Assembly (NCBI RefSeq): GCF_902459805.1 | Contig: NZ_CABPST010000014.1 | Span: 62,001 to 126,000 of the forward strand | DNA from: Pandoraea bronchicola | GTDB lineage: Bacteria > Pseudomonadota > Gammaproteobacteria > Burkholderiales > Burkholderiaceae | Length of the DNA: 64,000 bases | Direction: 5' to 3' | In this document: one piece after another, positions 26,741 through 36,115 of the stretch | Position numbering within the stretch: the stretch's first letter is position 1 | Layout of the letters: each line of letters opens with the position of its first letter | Notes under the pieces: model-generated | Seen by the model: only the letters and a program-made list of their open reading frames with translations | What the model was told of the DNA's origin: nothing | Database searches by the model: none | Program-made: the position numbers and the translations under genes

Positions 26741-29700
26741 ATGAATGTCGACGATTTCCTGCCATGGCAAGGCCCGACCGAAGGGCTGGCCGCCAACGAC
26801 GAGAGTGCCGATCCGGCGGAGCCTGCGGACCCGCGTGCGGCCGACGACGGCAGCCTGCCCGCGTATGCCGAACTGCACTGTCTGTCGAACTTTTCGTTTC
26901 AGCGCGGGGCGTCGCATCCGGAGGAACTGATCGCACGAGCGGCGCATCTGGGCTACACCGCGCTGGCGATTACCGACGAGTGCTCGCTTGCTGGTGTCGT
27001 TCGCGCACTGGCCGAAGTGATGAAACACCCGTCGGTGTCGTTGATCGTGGGCTGCGAATTTCGTCTGACGCCAGAGCCAGCGTTCTCGCGGGCACCGCAT
27101 GAGCGTTCTGCGCATCAGGCGCAGACGCCGCTACCCGGCATCGACACAGACACCCTGGCGCCGAGCGCGCCGGGCACTGTGCATCTGGTCGCGCTGGCGC
27201 AGCATCGCGAAGGCTACGGCAATCTCTCCGAGATGATTACGCTCGGTCGCATGCGCGGCCCGAAGCGCAGTTATCGGCTGCATGCACGAGACTTCAGTGC
27301 ACCGGCCTCCGCGCAGGCACATTTGCGGGGGCTGCCGGGCTGTCTGATGATTCTTGTGCCGGACGCCGACGCGAGTCCCGAGTGCACGCTGGCGCAAACC
27401 CGCTGGGCGGCGCAAACCTTTGGCGAAGGGCGAGTGTGGCTGGCGCTGGAGCGCCGTCACCGTGCCGACGACGAAGCGCATCTGGCCCGTCTGCGTGCGA
27501 TCTCCGCCGAGTGCGGCGTGCCGCTCGTCGCCACCGGTCATGTCCTCATGCATGTGCGCTCGCGCAAGCCGTTGCAGGACACGCTGACCGCCATCGGGTT
27601 GGGCAAGCCGGTGCAGGCGTGCGGGCTGGCGCTTGCCGCCAATGCAGAGCAGCATCTGCGCACGCGGCTGCGGCTCGCGTGGCTTTATCCCCCCGATACG
27701 CTGGCTGAGACGGTGGCGATCGCCTCGCGGTGTCATTTCGATCTGCGAAGTCTGCGTTACGAGTATCCGGAGGAGCTGGTGCCTGCCGGTCACACGCCGG
27801 TGACGTATCTGCGTCAGGAAGTCGAGGCGGGCGCGAAGCGGCGTTACCCGGCGGGTTTGCCGCTGAAGGTGCGCAAGCTCATCGAGGACGAACTGGCGCT
27901 CATCGGCGATCTCGAGTATGAGCCGTATTTCCTGACGGTCTACGACATTGTGCGTTACGCCCGCAGCCAGAACATTCTGTGTCAGGGGCGCGGGTCGGCG
28001 GCGAATTCGGCGGTGTGCTATTGCCTTGGCATCACGGCGGTCAACCCCGACGAAGTGCAGTTGCTGTTCGGACGTTTTCTGTCGAAGGAGCGCAACGAGC
28101 CGCCCGACATCGACGTGGACTTCGAGCATCAGCGGCGCGAGGAGGTGATCCAGTACATCTACAAGAAGTACGGCACCGACCGGGCGGCGCTTGCCGCGAC
28201 GGTGATTTCGTATCGCATGCGCAGTGCCGTGCGCGACACGGGCCGGGCGCTCGGCATCGATTTGTCGATCGTCGAGCAGGTCGCGCAGAGCCAGCAATGG
28301 TGGGATGGCCGCGAAAATCTGCTCGCACGCATGGCTGCGCAGGGACTATCGCCCGAGGCGCCGACCACACGGTTATGGGCCGATCTGGTGGCGCGGCTGA
28401 TTGGCTTTCCCCGGCATCTGTCGCAACACGTAGGCGGTTTCGTGATTTCGCGCGACAGGCTCTCGCGGCTCGTGCCGATTGCCCCGGCGGCGATGGAGGA
28501 TCGCTACGTCATTCAATGGGACAAGGACGATATCGAAACGCTCAAGCTCCTCAAGGTCGATGTGTTGGCGCTCGGCATGCTGAGCGCATTGCGCCGTACG
28601 CTCGATCTGCTTGGCGAATGGCGCGGTGCGCCGATGGAACTCGCCGACATTCCGCGAGACGATCCGGCAACGTACGGCATGATTCGCCGCGCAGACACCG
28701 TTGGCGTGTTCCAGATCGAGTCGCGCGCGCAGATGAGCATGTTGCCGCGTCTGAAGCCGGACAAGTTCTACGATCTGGTGATCGAAGTGGCGATTGTGCG
28801 GCCCGGGCCGATTCAGGGCGGCATGGTGCATCCGTATCTGCGTCGCAAGCAGGGCAAGGAGGATGTGATTTATCCGCGGGAGGAGATCAAAGCTGCGCTC
28901 GAGCGCACGCTAGGCGTGCCGATCTTTCAGGAGCAGGTGATGCAGATCGCGATGATCGCCGCCGATTTCACACCGGGAGATGCCGATCAGTTGCGCCGGT
29001 CGATGGCGGCATGGAAGCGCAAGGGCGGGTTGGAGAAATTCCAGACCCGCATCATCAGCGGAATGCTGAAGAACGGTTATCCGCGCGAGTTTGCCGAGGC
29101 GATCTGCCGGCAGATCGAGGGCTTCGGCGAATATGGTTTTCCCGAGAGTCATGCGGCGAGCTTCGCACTGCTCGCTTACGCGAGTGCGTGGCTCAAGTGC
29201 CATGCACCGGAGATGTTCCTGTGCGGGTTGCTCAACAGTTTGCCGATGGGATTCTATTCGGCGTCGCAGTTGGTGCAGGATGCGCGGCGGCATCGTGTCG
29301 AGGTGCGTGCGATCGACGTTTGCGTGAGCGATGTCGAGTCGCGTCCCGAGGCGCGGATCGGGCGGTATGGCAATGCCCGCAGGCCAGCGGTGCGGCTGGG
29401 GCTGTCGTTGGTCAGGGGCTTGTCTGACGAAGGTGCGCGCGCGATCGAGCGCGCGCGCCGGCAGCGGCCGTTCACCGATATCGACGATCTGACGGCACGC
29501 GCCGCATTGTCGCGGCGCGATCTCGATGCGCTTGCCGCTGCCGATGCGCTATCGGCATTGCTGGGCAGCCGGCGTCAGGCGCGCTGGACGGTTGCCGCAT
29601 GGCAGCCGCCCACGCCGCTGCTGGGCGCGACAGCGTTGCGCGACGCGGTGCCGGGCAGCCGCGATGAGCAGGTGACATTGCCACCGATGCCCGAGGGGCA

Positions 29701-30112
29701 GGACATCGTGGCCGATTACGCGAGCACGGGGCTGACGCTGCGTCGTCACCCATTGCTGCTGTTGCGGGAGAAGCTCACGAGAATGCGGGTGCGAACGGCA
29801 AAGGAGTTGCTCGCCGAGGGGGTGCACGGGCGCCGGGTACGCACGGCAGGCATCGTGACGGGACGGCAGCGGCCGGGCACGGCCAATGGCACCGTCTTCG
29901 TGTCGCTGGAAGACGAGACGGGCGTCATCAACGTGATCGTCTGGCCCGATCTGGTCGAGACGCAGCGCAAGGCATTGCTGGCGTCGTCCTTGTTGGGCGT
30001 GGAGGGGGTTTGGCAACGCGAAGAACGGGTGACTCATCTGGTCGCCCATCGCCTGGTCGATCTCTCGCCGATGCTGGGCGAACTCGCGATCCCGAGTCGG
30101 AACTTTCACTGA
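26741..30112 (+). CDS. dnaE2: Error-prone DNA polymerase DnaE2
   Basis: A C-family polymerase of about 1123 residues that performs translesion synthesis in the SOS response. The N-terminal PHP domain begins YAELHCLSNFSF. The catalytic acids lie in PPDIDVDFEHQRR and the active-site loop CQGRGSAANSAVCYCLG precedes it. GYPREFAEAICRQIEGFGEYGFPESHAASF is in the finger/beta-binding region, and a C-terminal OB fold (TAGIVTGRQRPGTANG) ends the protein. The ATG at 26741 (MNVDDFLPWQ) follows the imuB stop by 19 bases; the frame also allows 26687. It completes the imuA-imuB-dnaE2 operon. Confidence 0.94.
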   Translation: MNVDDFLPWQGPTEGLAANDESADPAEPADPRAADDGSLPAYAELHCLSNFSFQRGASHPEELIARAAHLGYTALAITDECSLAGVVRALAEVMKHPSVSLIVGCEFRLTPEPAFSRAPHERSAHQAQTPLPGIDTDTLAPSAPGTVHLVALAQHREGYGNLSEMITLGRMRGPKRSYRLHARDFSAPASAQAHLRGLPGCLMILVPDADASPECTLAQTRWAAQTFGEGRVWLALERRHRADDEAHLARLRAISAECGVPLVATGHVLMHVRSRKPLQDTLTAIGLGKPVQACGLALAANAEQHLRTRLRLAWLYPPDTLAETVAIASRCHFDLRSLRYEYPEELVPAGHTPVTYLRQEVEAGAKRRYPAGLPLKVRKLIEDELALIGDLEYEPYFLTVYDIVRYARSQNILCQGRGSAANSAVCYCLGITAVNPDEVQLLFGRFLSKERNEPPDIDVDFEHQRREEVIQYIYKKYGTDRAALAATVISYRMRSAVRDTGRALGIDLSIVEQVAQSQQWWDGRENLLARMAAQGLSPEAPTTRLWADLVARLIGFPRHLSQHVGGFVISRDRLSRLVPIAPAAMEDRYVIQWDKDDIETLKLLKVDVLALGMLSALRRTLDLLGEWRGAPMELADIPRDDPATYGMIRRADTVGVFQIESRAQMSMLPRLKPDKFYDLVIEVAIVRPGPIQGGMVHPYLRRKQGKEDVIYPREEIKAALERTLGVPIFQEQVMQIAMIAADFTPGDADQLRRSMAAWKRKGGLEKFQTRIISGMLKNGYPREFAEAICRQIEGFGEYGFPESHAASFALLAYASAWLKCHAPEMFLCGLLNSLPMGFYSASQLVQDARRHRVEVRAIDVCVSDVESRPEARIGRYGNARRPAVRLGLSLVRGLSDEGARAIERARRQRPFTDIDDLTARAALSRRDLDALAAADALSALLGSRRQARWTVAAWQPPTPLLGATALRDAVPGSRDEQVTLPPMPEGQDIVADYASTGLTLRRHPLLLLREKLTRMRVRTAKELLAEGVHGRRVRTAGIVTGRQRPGTANGTVFVSLEDETGVINVIVWPDLVETQRKALLASSLLGVEGVWQREERVTHLVAHRLVDLSPMLGELAIPSRNFH

Positions 30113-30406
30113 GACGATTTCGATGGGATGGTGTGTCTTCGGCCCCCGGTCATGCGTAGCATGCCAATCTGCTGAAGATCGACGCAGGCCGATCATGACC
30201 CGGCAAGTACCGCTCGCAACACGCGGTGAGATTCTCGCGCAGGAGTGGCTGGGCCTGATGGGAATTTCGAGATCGCACGCGCCAGCATGGCCGACGTATT
30301 GCGCGAGATCCAGCGTCGCGCACGGGATATGCACGCGTCGGCGTGATCGTAGCCGCACAGCCCGTCAGCCGGACGATTGACACGCCGGCCGACGCACCGC
30401 CGCCGC
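30113..30406. other. Gap between dnaE2 and the permease gene
   Basis: 294 bases between convergent genes with no supported gene and no clear terminator. One frame at about 30257-30347 reads GPDGNFEIARASMADVLREI and ends in TGA. It could be the tail of a lost gene, but there is no start and no family match I recognise. Confidence 0.45.
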
Positions 30407-31777
30407 TCAATGTGCGGCGTCTGCCTGTTTGCCGGCCTCTTGCGCAAGAGCGCTCGCTTCTTCCTCGCTGCGCAAACCGTTGAAGTGTGCGTTGAGCAGC
30501 ACTGCGCTGATCGATGCAAGCAGAATGCCGCTGTGGAAGAACGGGGCAAGCGCGTGCGGCAGCTTCATGAAGAACTTGTCCGACGCCACCGGAATCATCC
30601 CCACGCCAATGCTGATCGCAATGATGTACAGGTTGTAGCGATTCTTCGAGAGATCCACCGTCGAGAGAATTTTCACCCCCGTGGCCGTGACCATGCCGAA
30701 CATCACGATGCCGGCGCCGCCCAACACGAACTGCGGCACCGACGCCACCACGTGCGCCACCTTCGGAAACATGCCCAGCACGATCAGGATCAGGCCACCC
30801 ATCGCACACACCCAGCGGCTCTTGACGCCGGTCACGCCCACCAGCCCCACGTTCTGCGAGAACGAGGTGTACGGGAACGTGTTGAAGATGCCGCCGATCA
30901 TCGTGCCCAGCCCGTCGACACGCAAACCGCGCACCAGCGTCTTCTGATCGACGGGACGGCCGACGATGTCGCCCACCGCGAGGAACATGCCGGTCGACTC
31001 GATGAAGGTCACGAGCATGACCAGCGTCATCGTCGCGATGGCAATCGGATCGAAGCGCGGTGCGCCGAAATGGAACGGCATGATGAGGCCGAACCAGGGG
31101 GCTTCAGATACGCCCGCGAACGACACTTTGCCCAGGGCAATCGCCACGATCGTGCCGAACAGAATGCCCAGCAGCACCGCGATGTTGGAGAAAAAGCCGC
31201 GCACGTACTTGGTGATGAACAGAATGCACAGCAGTACCGCGAACGACACCCCCAGATAGAGCGGGTTGCCGTAGTCGGGATTACCGAAGCCGCCCGCCGC
31301 CCAGTTGATGCCCACGCCCATGAGCGAGATGCCGATCACCGTGATGACCGTTCCCGTGACGACCGGCGGGAAGAGGCGCAGCAGTTTCCCGATATATGGC
31401 GCAATCAGAATGCCGATCAGGCCGGCTGCGATGGTCGCGCCATAGATATCTAGCAGCCCGAGATCGGGATTCGTACCGATGGCGATCATCGGCGTGACAG
31501 CGGTAAACGTCACCCCCATCATGATCGGCAGACGCAGGCCGAAGATCCAGATGCCGAGTGTCTGAATCAAGGTGGCGATACCGCAGGCAAACAGATCTGC
31601 GTTGATCAGAAAGGCGATCTGATCGACCGACATCTTGAGCGCGCCGCCGACGATCAGCGGTACCGCAACCGCCCCCGCATACATCACCAGCACGTGTTGC
31701 AATCCCAGCGTGAACAACTTGGGGAGCGGCAGGCGCTCGTCGACCGGATGCACCGGTAAAGCAGCAGATTGCGTCAT
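30407..31777 (-). CDS. NCS2-family purine permease (xanthine/uracil type)
   Basis: A 456-residue nucleobase:proton symporter with about 14 membrane helices. Family markers are GVTFTAVTPMIAIG in the TM3 region, TFIESTGMFLAVGDIVGRPV, FPYTSFSQNVGLVGVTGVKS (the QNVGL signature of xanthine/urate permeases) and VPQFVLGGAGIVMFGMV. XanP or UacT-like specificity is likely, but xanthine and urate cannot be separated by eye. ATG 31777 has AGGAG upstream. A terminator-like hairpin lies about 85 bases before the start on the same strand, suggesting attenuation. It supplies a substrate type used by the xanthine dehydrogenase at the left end. Confidence 0.9.
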   Translation of the reverse strand: MTQSAALPVHPVDERLPLPKLFTLGLQHVLVMYAGAVAVPLIVGGALKMSVDQIAFLINADLFACGIATLIQTLGIWIFGLRLPIMMGVTFTAVTPMIAIGTNPDLGLLDIYGATIAAGLIGILIAPYIGKLLRLFPPVVTGTVITVIGISLMGVGINWAAGGFGNPDYGNPLYLGVSFAVLLCILFITKYVRGFFSNIAVLLGILFGTIVAIALGKVSFAGVSEAPWFGLIMPFHFGAPRFDPIAIATMTLVMLVTFIESTGMFLAVGDIVGRPVDQKTLVRGLRVDGLGTMIGGIFNTFPYTSFSQNVGLVGVTGVKSRWVCAMGGLILIVLGMFPKVAHVVASVPQFVLGGAGIVMFGMVTATGVKILSTVDLSKNRYNLYIIAISIGVGMIPVASDKFFMKLPHALAPFFHSGILLASISAVLLNAHFNGLRSEEEASALAQEAGKQADAAH

Positions 31778-32354
31778 GTCTTCTCCTGATCCGACGGTAC
31801 GATTTGATTTACATGGCGAAGCCGAGCGTAAATTTTTTACCGGGGCGCAGCGAGTGCAGTCAAAAAGCCGCCGGGCTGGCGGCCTGCTCACCGCGAGCGG
31901 CGACCGACATGCCGCGATGGCGGAAAACTGCGGTATCGCTACATGTTACGCCCGCTCGAGCGGGCGCGGCCGACTGCCGGGAAAGCCTTATGCCATATAG
32001 GGTAGAGGCCGCGGGGAGTCATTCGTGAGACGTCGCGGGCAGAGATCGGCTACGTTCGAATCGTCCAGTGTTTGGCGGTTGATGCCGGGCATCCGCCCTG
32101 GCTCATATCGAATCCGCAATACTAAAGATTGCGTTTGACGTATGAATCTCGGAGACACGCGAGCGCCGTCGCGTGCGCGAATGAAGGCGCTTGTCATGGC
32201 GCAAGCGCGAGGACGAGAGCGACGCAAGCCGGCCGGAGAACGCCGGGAACGTGCCGTCTGCGAAAAGCGGGGGGAGGGCGCGAGGGCCGGTGGAACGAGG
32301 GGGGGATTCATCGCCCAGCCGCCGGAGGTCAGCGGCCGGCCGACGCGTCACGAC
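31778..32354. other. Long intergenic region upstream of the NCS2 permease
   Basis: 577 bases without a recognisable gene between the HDOD gene (ending 32355) and the permease. It holds a minus-strand terminator hairpin at 31862-31883 and a nested dyad at 32103-32144 (TCATA...TATGA around CGCAAT/ATTGCG). I found no confident riboswitch match by eye. Confidence 0.55.
31862..31883 (-). terminator. Leader terminator/attenuator upstream of the NCS2 permease
   Basis: On the minus strand GCCGCC-AGCCC-GGCGGC is followed by TTTTTG (plus-strand 31862-31866 is all A). It points in the direction of the permease and lies about 85 bases before its ATG. It could either end the HDOD transcript, whose stop is 470 bases away, or attenuate the permease. 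Confidence 0.65.
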
Positions 32355-33854
32355 TCAGCGACCGCCAGTCGTACCCGTCGGCCGACGGGCGAGCGAATCG
32401 CCGGTATTGCCCGTGCTGGCGTTTTGCTGCGCCACGCTCTCGAGCTTGCTGGAGATCTCTTCGCCCATGTAGTGCAGGAACTCCATTTCCTTGGCGCCGA
32501 TGCCGCCCGCGCACAGTGCGCCGCCCCAGTCGCCGTAGAGCAGCGCCACGGTCTGATTGCGCTGGCGAACCGGCAACAGGAAGAACGATTTCACGTTCGA
32601 GAAGTGCTGGCGGTGCCACATCGGAATACGCGGCACGATGCGCGGCTCGCGGGCATTGTCGATCAGAATCGCCCGGCCGTTGGTCAGTGCCAGATGGAAG
32701 ACGTCGGGCTCGAAGGCCTCGGGGAACGTCAGACCCAGCAGCGGCTGCACGTCGCGTCCGATGCCGAAGCGCATCTCGAAGACCTTGCCCGCGGGCGCGC
32801 GTACGAAGGCCGCGCAATTGACGAAGCCCAACGACTGCAGGATCGCCTCGAGTGTCAGATTGAGCAGGCCCACGGCATCGGTCTCGCCGGTGGCGGCGCG
32901 CACTTCCGAGAGGCCGTCAGCCAGACGCCGCGCCGAGTCCAGCGGTTTGCCCGCTGGCGGCTGACGCGTGTTCGAGGCGCCGGTGCTGATCGCAATGAAT
33001 TCCTGATGGCTCGTGTCGCGCGCCATCTCTTCACCCACGGAAACCACTTCGCCGATATCCAGGGCCAGACGGTCGGCGTAACGCTCCGCCAGCTCGGCCA
33101 GACGCGCCGGGTCCGCTCCGCGCGTGAGTTCCGTCACCATCTCGTTGGACATATTCGCCACAGCGCATAGCCAGTCGGCGTGCGAGAGCGGGGCGTCGCC
33201 TTCCAGATCGATCGGGCGCATGCTCGTCGCAATCGATTCCGGCAGGCCCCACTTGCGGGCTGCGGCTTCCGCCAGTTCGGGGAACGAGATGCCCAGTACC
33301 TGTTCGCAGGCGTCGCTGTCGCTGATGCCTTGTCCGGTGGCGATAGTCTGGATCTCTGCCCACTCGTTCGGGAAGCAATAGGTCACCAGCAGTCGTGCTA
33401 CGTGATGCAACAACGTGCACACGACGGCTTCTTCCCCATCGCGGATGCCATTCTTCGATGTGATGTCGCGCGCGAAGGCACCGGCCAGCGTGGCGCGGGC
33501 CAACTCGCGAGCCATGTCGTCACGACGGGCAGCGACCTCACCGAAACCCTCGAGCAGCTTCAGGCTAAGGGCGAGGTGCCCGATCGTATCGACGCCCAGA
33601 ATCATGATCGCGCGCGAGACCGTCGTCACGTTGCAGCCGAATGGCGCATACATGGCCGAGTTGGCCAGGCGGATCACTTTCTGGGTGAGGGCGAAGTCCG
33701 AGAGCACCGACGACGCCAGGTCGGCCGTGCTCGTGTTCTCGCTTTGCATGGCAGACACGATGCCCGTGACCGAGCGTTGCAGCGACGGGAAGTCGCCGCG
33801 CTCGGCCATGCGCTGCCACAGTAATTCGAGCGTTTTTTCTTTGGTCAGGCTCAT
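32355..33854 (-). CDS. HDOD-GAF domain signalling protein
   Basis: A 499-residue cytoplasmic protein. The HDOD domain covers about residues 10-230: SVLSDFALTQKVIRLANSAM, LGVDTIGHLALSLKLLEGFG and CTLLHHVARLLVTYC. It lacks the full HD catalytic pair, as expected of HDOD proteins. A GAF-like domain (LLNLTLEAILQSLGFVNCAA to SFFLLPVRQRNQTVALLYGD) follows, then a disordered tail. HDOD proteins often pair with c-di-GMP or histidine kinase systems. The start lies 18 bases after the PAS-GGDEF-EAL gene on the same strand, so the two probably form an operon. Confidence 0.88.
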   Translation of the reverse strand: MSLTKEKTLELLWQRMAERGDFPSLQRSVTGIVSAMQSENTSTADLASSVLSDFALTQKVIRLANSAMYAPFGCNVTTVSRAIMILGVDTIGHLALSLKLLEGFGEVAARRDDMARELARATLAGAFARDITSKNGIRDGEEAVVCTLLHHVARLLVTYCFPNEWAEIQTIATGQGISDSDACEQVLGISFPELAEAAARKWGLPESIATSMRPIDLEGDAPLSHADWLCAVANMSNEMVTELTRGADPARLAELAERYADRLALDIGEVVSVGEEMARDTSHQEFIAISTGASNTRQPPAGKPLDSARRLADGLSEVRAATGETDAVGLLNLTLEAILQSLGFVNCAAFVRAPAGKVFEMRFGIGRDVQPLLGLTFPEAFEPDVFHLALTNGRAILIDNAREPRIVPRIPMWHRQHFSNVKSFFLLPVRQRNQTVALLYGDWGGALCAGGIGAKEMEFLHYMGEEISSKLESVAQQNASTGNTGDSLARRPTGTTGGR

Positions 33855-33872
33855 GGTAGCGGGGATGTCCGG

Positions 33873-35690
33873 TCAGTGGCCGGCATCCACATTGAGACGC
33901 CCGCTCGCAAAGGCCGCCTCGAGTTCTCCCGCAGGCAGGGCTTTCGATACCAGCCAGCCCTGGATGGAATGGCAGCCGCGATCAATCAGCATCTGCCGTT
34001 GTTCTTCCGTCTCTACCCCTTCGGCGATAGCCGACAGACCCAGCTCGCGCGCCAGTCCCAGGACAGCCGTCACAATCGTACGGTCGTTCGGTGACGTGGG
34101 CATGTCTTTCACGAAGCTGCGGTCGATCTTCAGTGCGGAGAGCGGGAACCGCTTGAGGTATCCCAGGCTCGAGTAACCCGCGCCGAAATCGTCGACGGCG
34201 AAACGCACGCCCAGCGTCTGCAACTCGCGCAGGACCAGATTGGCCTGCTCCGGGTCGCGCATGAGCACGCTCTCGGTAATTTCGAGCACCAGCCGGTGAC
34301 CTTCCACACCCGAGTCGGCAATGGCTTGCCACACGAGGCTGGGGAACGACGGATGGTGAAATTGCTGCGCCGAGACGTTGACCGACATGTACAGCCCGTC
34401 GAGCCGGGTGCGATCCCAGCGCGCGAGTTGCATGCATGCGGCACGCAATGCCCAACCGCCCAGCAGGTTGATCAGGCCATTGGCTTCGGCCAGCGGAATG
34501 AATTCGGCCGGCGAGACCGGACCGAGCGCCGGGTGCCAGCGCATGAGCGCCTCGACACCTTTGACGTTCAGCGAAATCGGGTCGCAGATCGGTTGGTAGT
34601 GCAAGCTGAATTCGCCGTTGTGAATCGCCTCGAACATGGCCGATTCCAACGAGAACGCCTTGCGGTGCAGGTCGCCCAGATCGTCCGTGTAGACGAACAG
34701 ACCGTTGCGGCCACGATCCTTGGCGCAGTACATGGCGGCGTCGGCATGCTTGATGAGCAAGCCGGCCGAGTCGCCATGTTGCGGAAAAAACGACACGCCG
34801 ATGCTCGTCGTGAGGTGCAGCAACTGGTCGCCGACCTGGAACGGTTGCTGCACGGCAGAGAGCAGACGCTTCATGATCCCGCCGAGCGCCTGTTCGTTGT
34901 CGCAGCCCGGCAGTATCAGCACGAACTCGTCGCCGCCCATGCGCGCGGCCATATCCGTATCGCGAATCTGCGCGATCAGACGTTGGCCCGCGTCGCGCAG
35001 GAGTTGATCGCCCACATCGTGCCCGAGCGAATCGTTGACCTTCTTGAAGCCGTCAAGATCGAGCAAGGCGACGGCGAAGTTCGGGCCGCCTTCACGGGCG
35101 TGCTGAATGGCCTCGACAATGCATTGCTGGATGTACTGACGATTGCCCAGCCCGGTCACGGCGTCGCGCACGGCCAGATCGGACAGCCGCGCTTCGTTTT
35201 CCTTGAAGGCGGTGATGTCTTCGCCATGCACGATGAACGACGCGTTCGTACCGGAGATGCGGGGCGTGTATTGGGCAATGCGCAGACGCATCCAGACACG
35301 GTCGGTCAGACCGCGCAGCAGGCGTACCGTGCACTGCTGGGGACCGAGTGTCTGGGCGGCGGAGAAGGCATCCTGCAGCATCGCAACATCTTCGATGCCG
35401 GTCAGCTCGAAGAGCGTGGCGTGGTCGAGGTACTCACGCGAATACTCGAGCAGGCGCAGGGAGGCTTCGGCAATGAAAAGGAAGCGGCCGTCGGCCGCAA
35501 CGTGCGCCGAGAGTCCGCCAGTCAGCTCGACCAGCGCCCGGGACAATGCCGGTGCCGGCGCCGCGGGGCTACCCTCGGCGAGTGCCGATGCCACGGTCGA
35601 AGGTTCGACCAAAGGCACACCGGCTGGGAGTCGATCTGAACTCATTGTTGTTGTCTGTGCATGCATCACGTCGAGCGCGCCGCCGCTCAT
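33873..35690 (-). CDS. PAS-GGDEF-EAL c-di-GMP signalling protein
   Basis: A 605-residue cytoplasmic protein with a PAS-like sensor (about 55-165, SAHVAADGRFLFIAEASLRL), a GGDEF domain (about 170-335) and an EAL domain (about 345-595). The cyclase motif GGDEF is intact in AARMGGDEFVLIL, and an RxxD inhibitory site (RDTD) sits exactly five residues before it. The phosphodiesterase side is also complete: EALMRW, DDFGAGYSSL, KIDRSFV and EGVETEEQ. Both activities may therefore exist. No membrane segment is seen. The start is uncertain: ATG at 35690, 35666 or 35645. It is followed after 18 bases by the HDOD gene. Confidence 0.92.
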   Translation of the reverse strand: MSGGALDVMHAQTTTMSSDRLPAGVPLVEPSTVASALAEGSPAAPAPALSRALVELTGGLSAHVAADGRFLFIAEASLRLLEYSREYLDHATLFELTGIEDVAMLQDAFSAAQTLGPQQCTVRLLRGLTDRVWMRLRIAQYTPRISGTNASFIVHGEDITAFKENEARLSDLAVRDAVTGLGNRQYIQQCIVEAIQHAREGGPNFAVALLDLDGFKKVNDSLGHDVGDQLLRDAGQRLIAQIRDTDMAARMGGDEFVLILPGCDNEQALGGIMKRLLSAVQQPFQVGDQLLHLTTSIGVSFFPQHGDSAGLLIKHADAAMYCAKDRGRNGLFVYTDDLGDLHRKAFSLESAMFEAIHNGEFSLHYQPICDPISLNVKGVEALMRWHPALGPVSPAEFIPLAEANGLINLLGGWALRAACMQLARWDRTRLDGLYMSVNVSAQQFHHPSFPSLVWQAIADSGVEGHRLVLEITESVLMRDPEQANLVLRELQTLGVRFAVDDFGAGYSSLGYLKRFPLSALKIDRSFVKDMPTSPNDRTIVTAVLGLARELGLSAIAEGVETEEQRQMLIDRGCHSIQGWLVSKALPAGELEAAFASGRLNVDAGH

Positions 35691-36115
35691 GTGCTTCCCC
35701 GTTCAGGCAAACGCGCTCATGGCCGGACCTTGATCCGGCAGGTGTCCGATGGATTGTGGGCCATTATAGCTAAAGACGCCAGCGATTTTGGTAGCCGCAA
35801 TCCTCGTTTCATGCCGCTTTCCACAGGTTTTTCCCTGTGGGTTTTTTTCTGACAGGACAATCGGGTTTTTTCCTGCACGGCCGTTGGCGTTTGGTCGATA
35901 TCTCGCCGAAAACGCCCGCCATCCGGACCTTCTGCACACCAGTACACCGCCTGGCGCGATTCTCCTGCGAGCGTCAGTCTACCCAAGCGTGGGGCACTTG
36001 AGGGGGAGGCAATCGTGGATTTTTATCGTTGCGACGCAACATCGCCACCGTCGCGGCATTGCCTGGCGGTGGCGTGTCGTTCGGGCGCCTGAGTTGATGA
36101 CCGGCGCCGGCCGGT
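35691..36115. other. Intergenic region upstream of the GGDEF-EAL gene
   Basis: 425 bases with no supported gene. It holds a minus-strand TATAAT (35763-35768), a candidate -10 for the GGDEF-EAL gene, and a plus-strand terminator at 35821-35848 with no gene before it. Confidence 0.55.
35821..35848 (+). terminator. Orphan plus-strand intrinsic terminator
   Basis: CCACAGG (35821-35827), six-base loop, CCTGTGG (35834-35840), then G and seven T. No plus-strand gene precedes it within several kilobases. It may end a short antisense or intergenic RNA. Confidence 0.75.

Noticed and set aside
27131-28297. 388-codon minus-strand frame
   Set aside because: Antisense to the catalytic region of dnaE2; no family pattern.
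30257-30347. Short frame ending MADVLREI...HASA as a gene tail
   Set aside because: No start, no upstream coding frame and no recognised family; kept only as a note.
34296-35639. 447-codon plus-strand frame
   Set aside because: Antisense to the GGDEF-EAL gene; composition typical of shadow frames.
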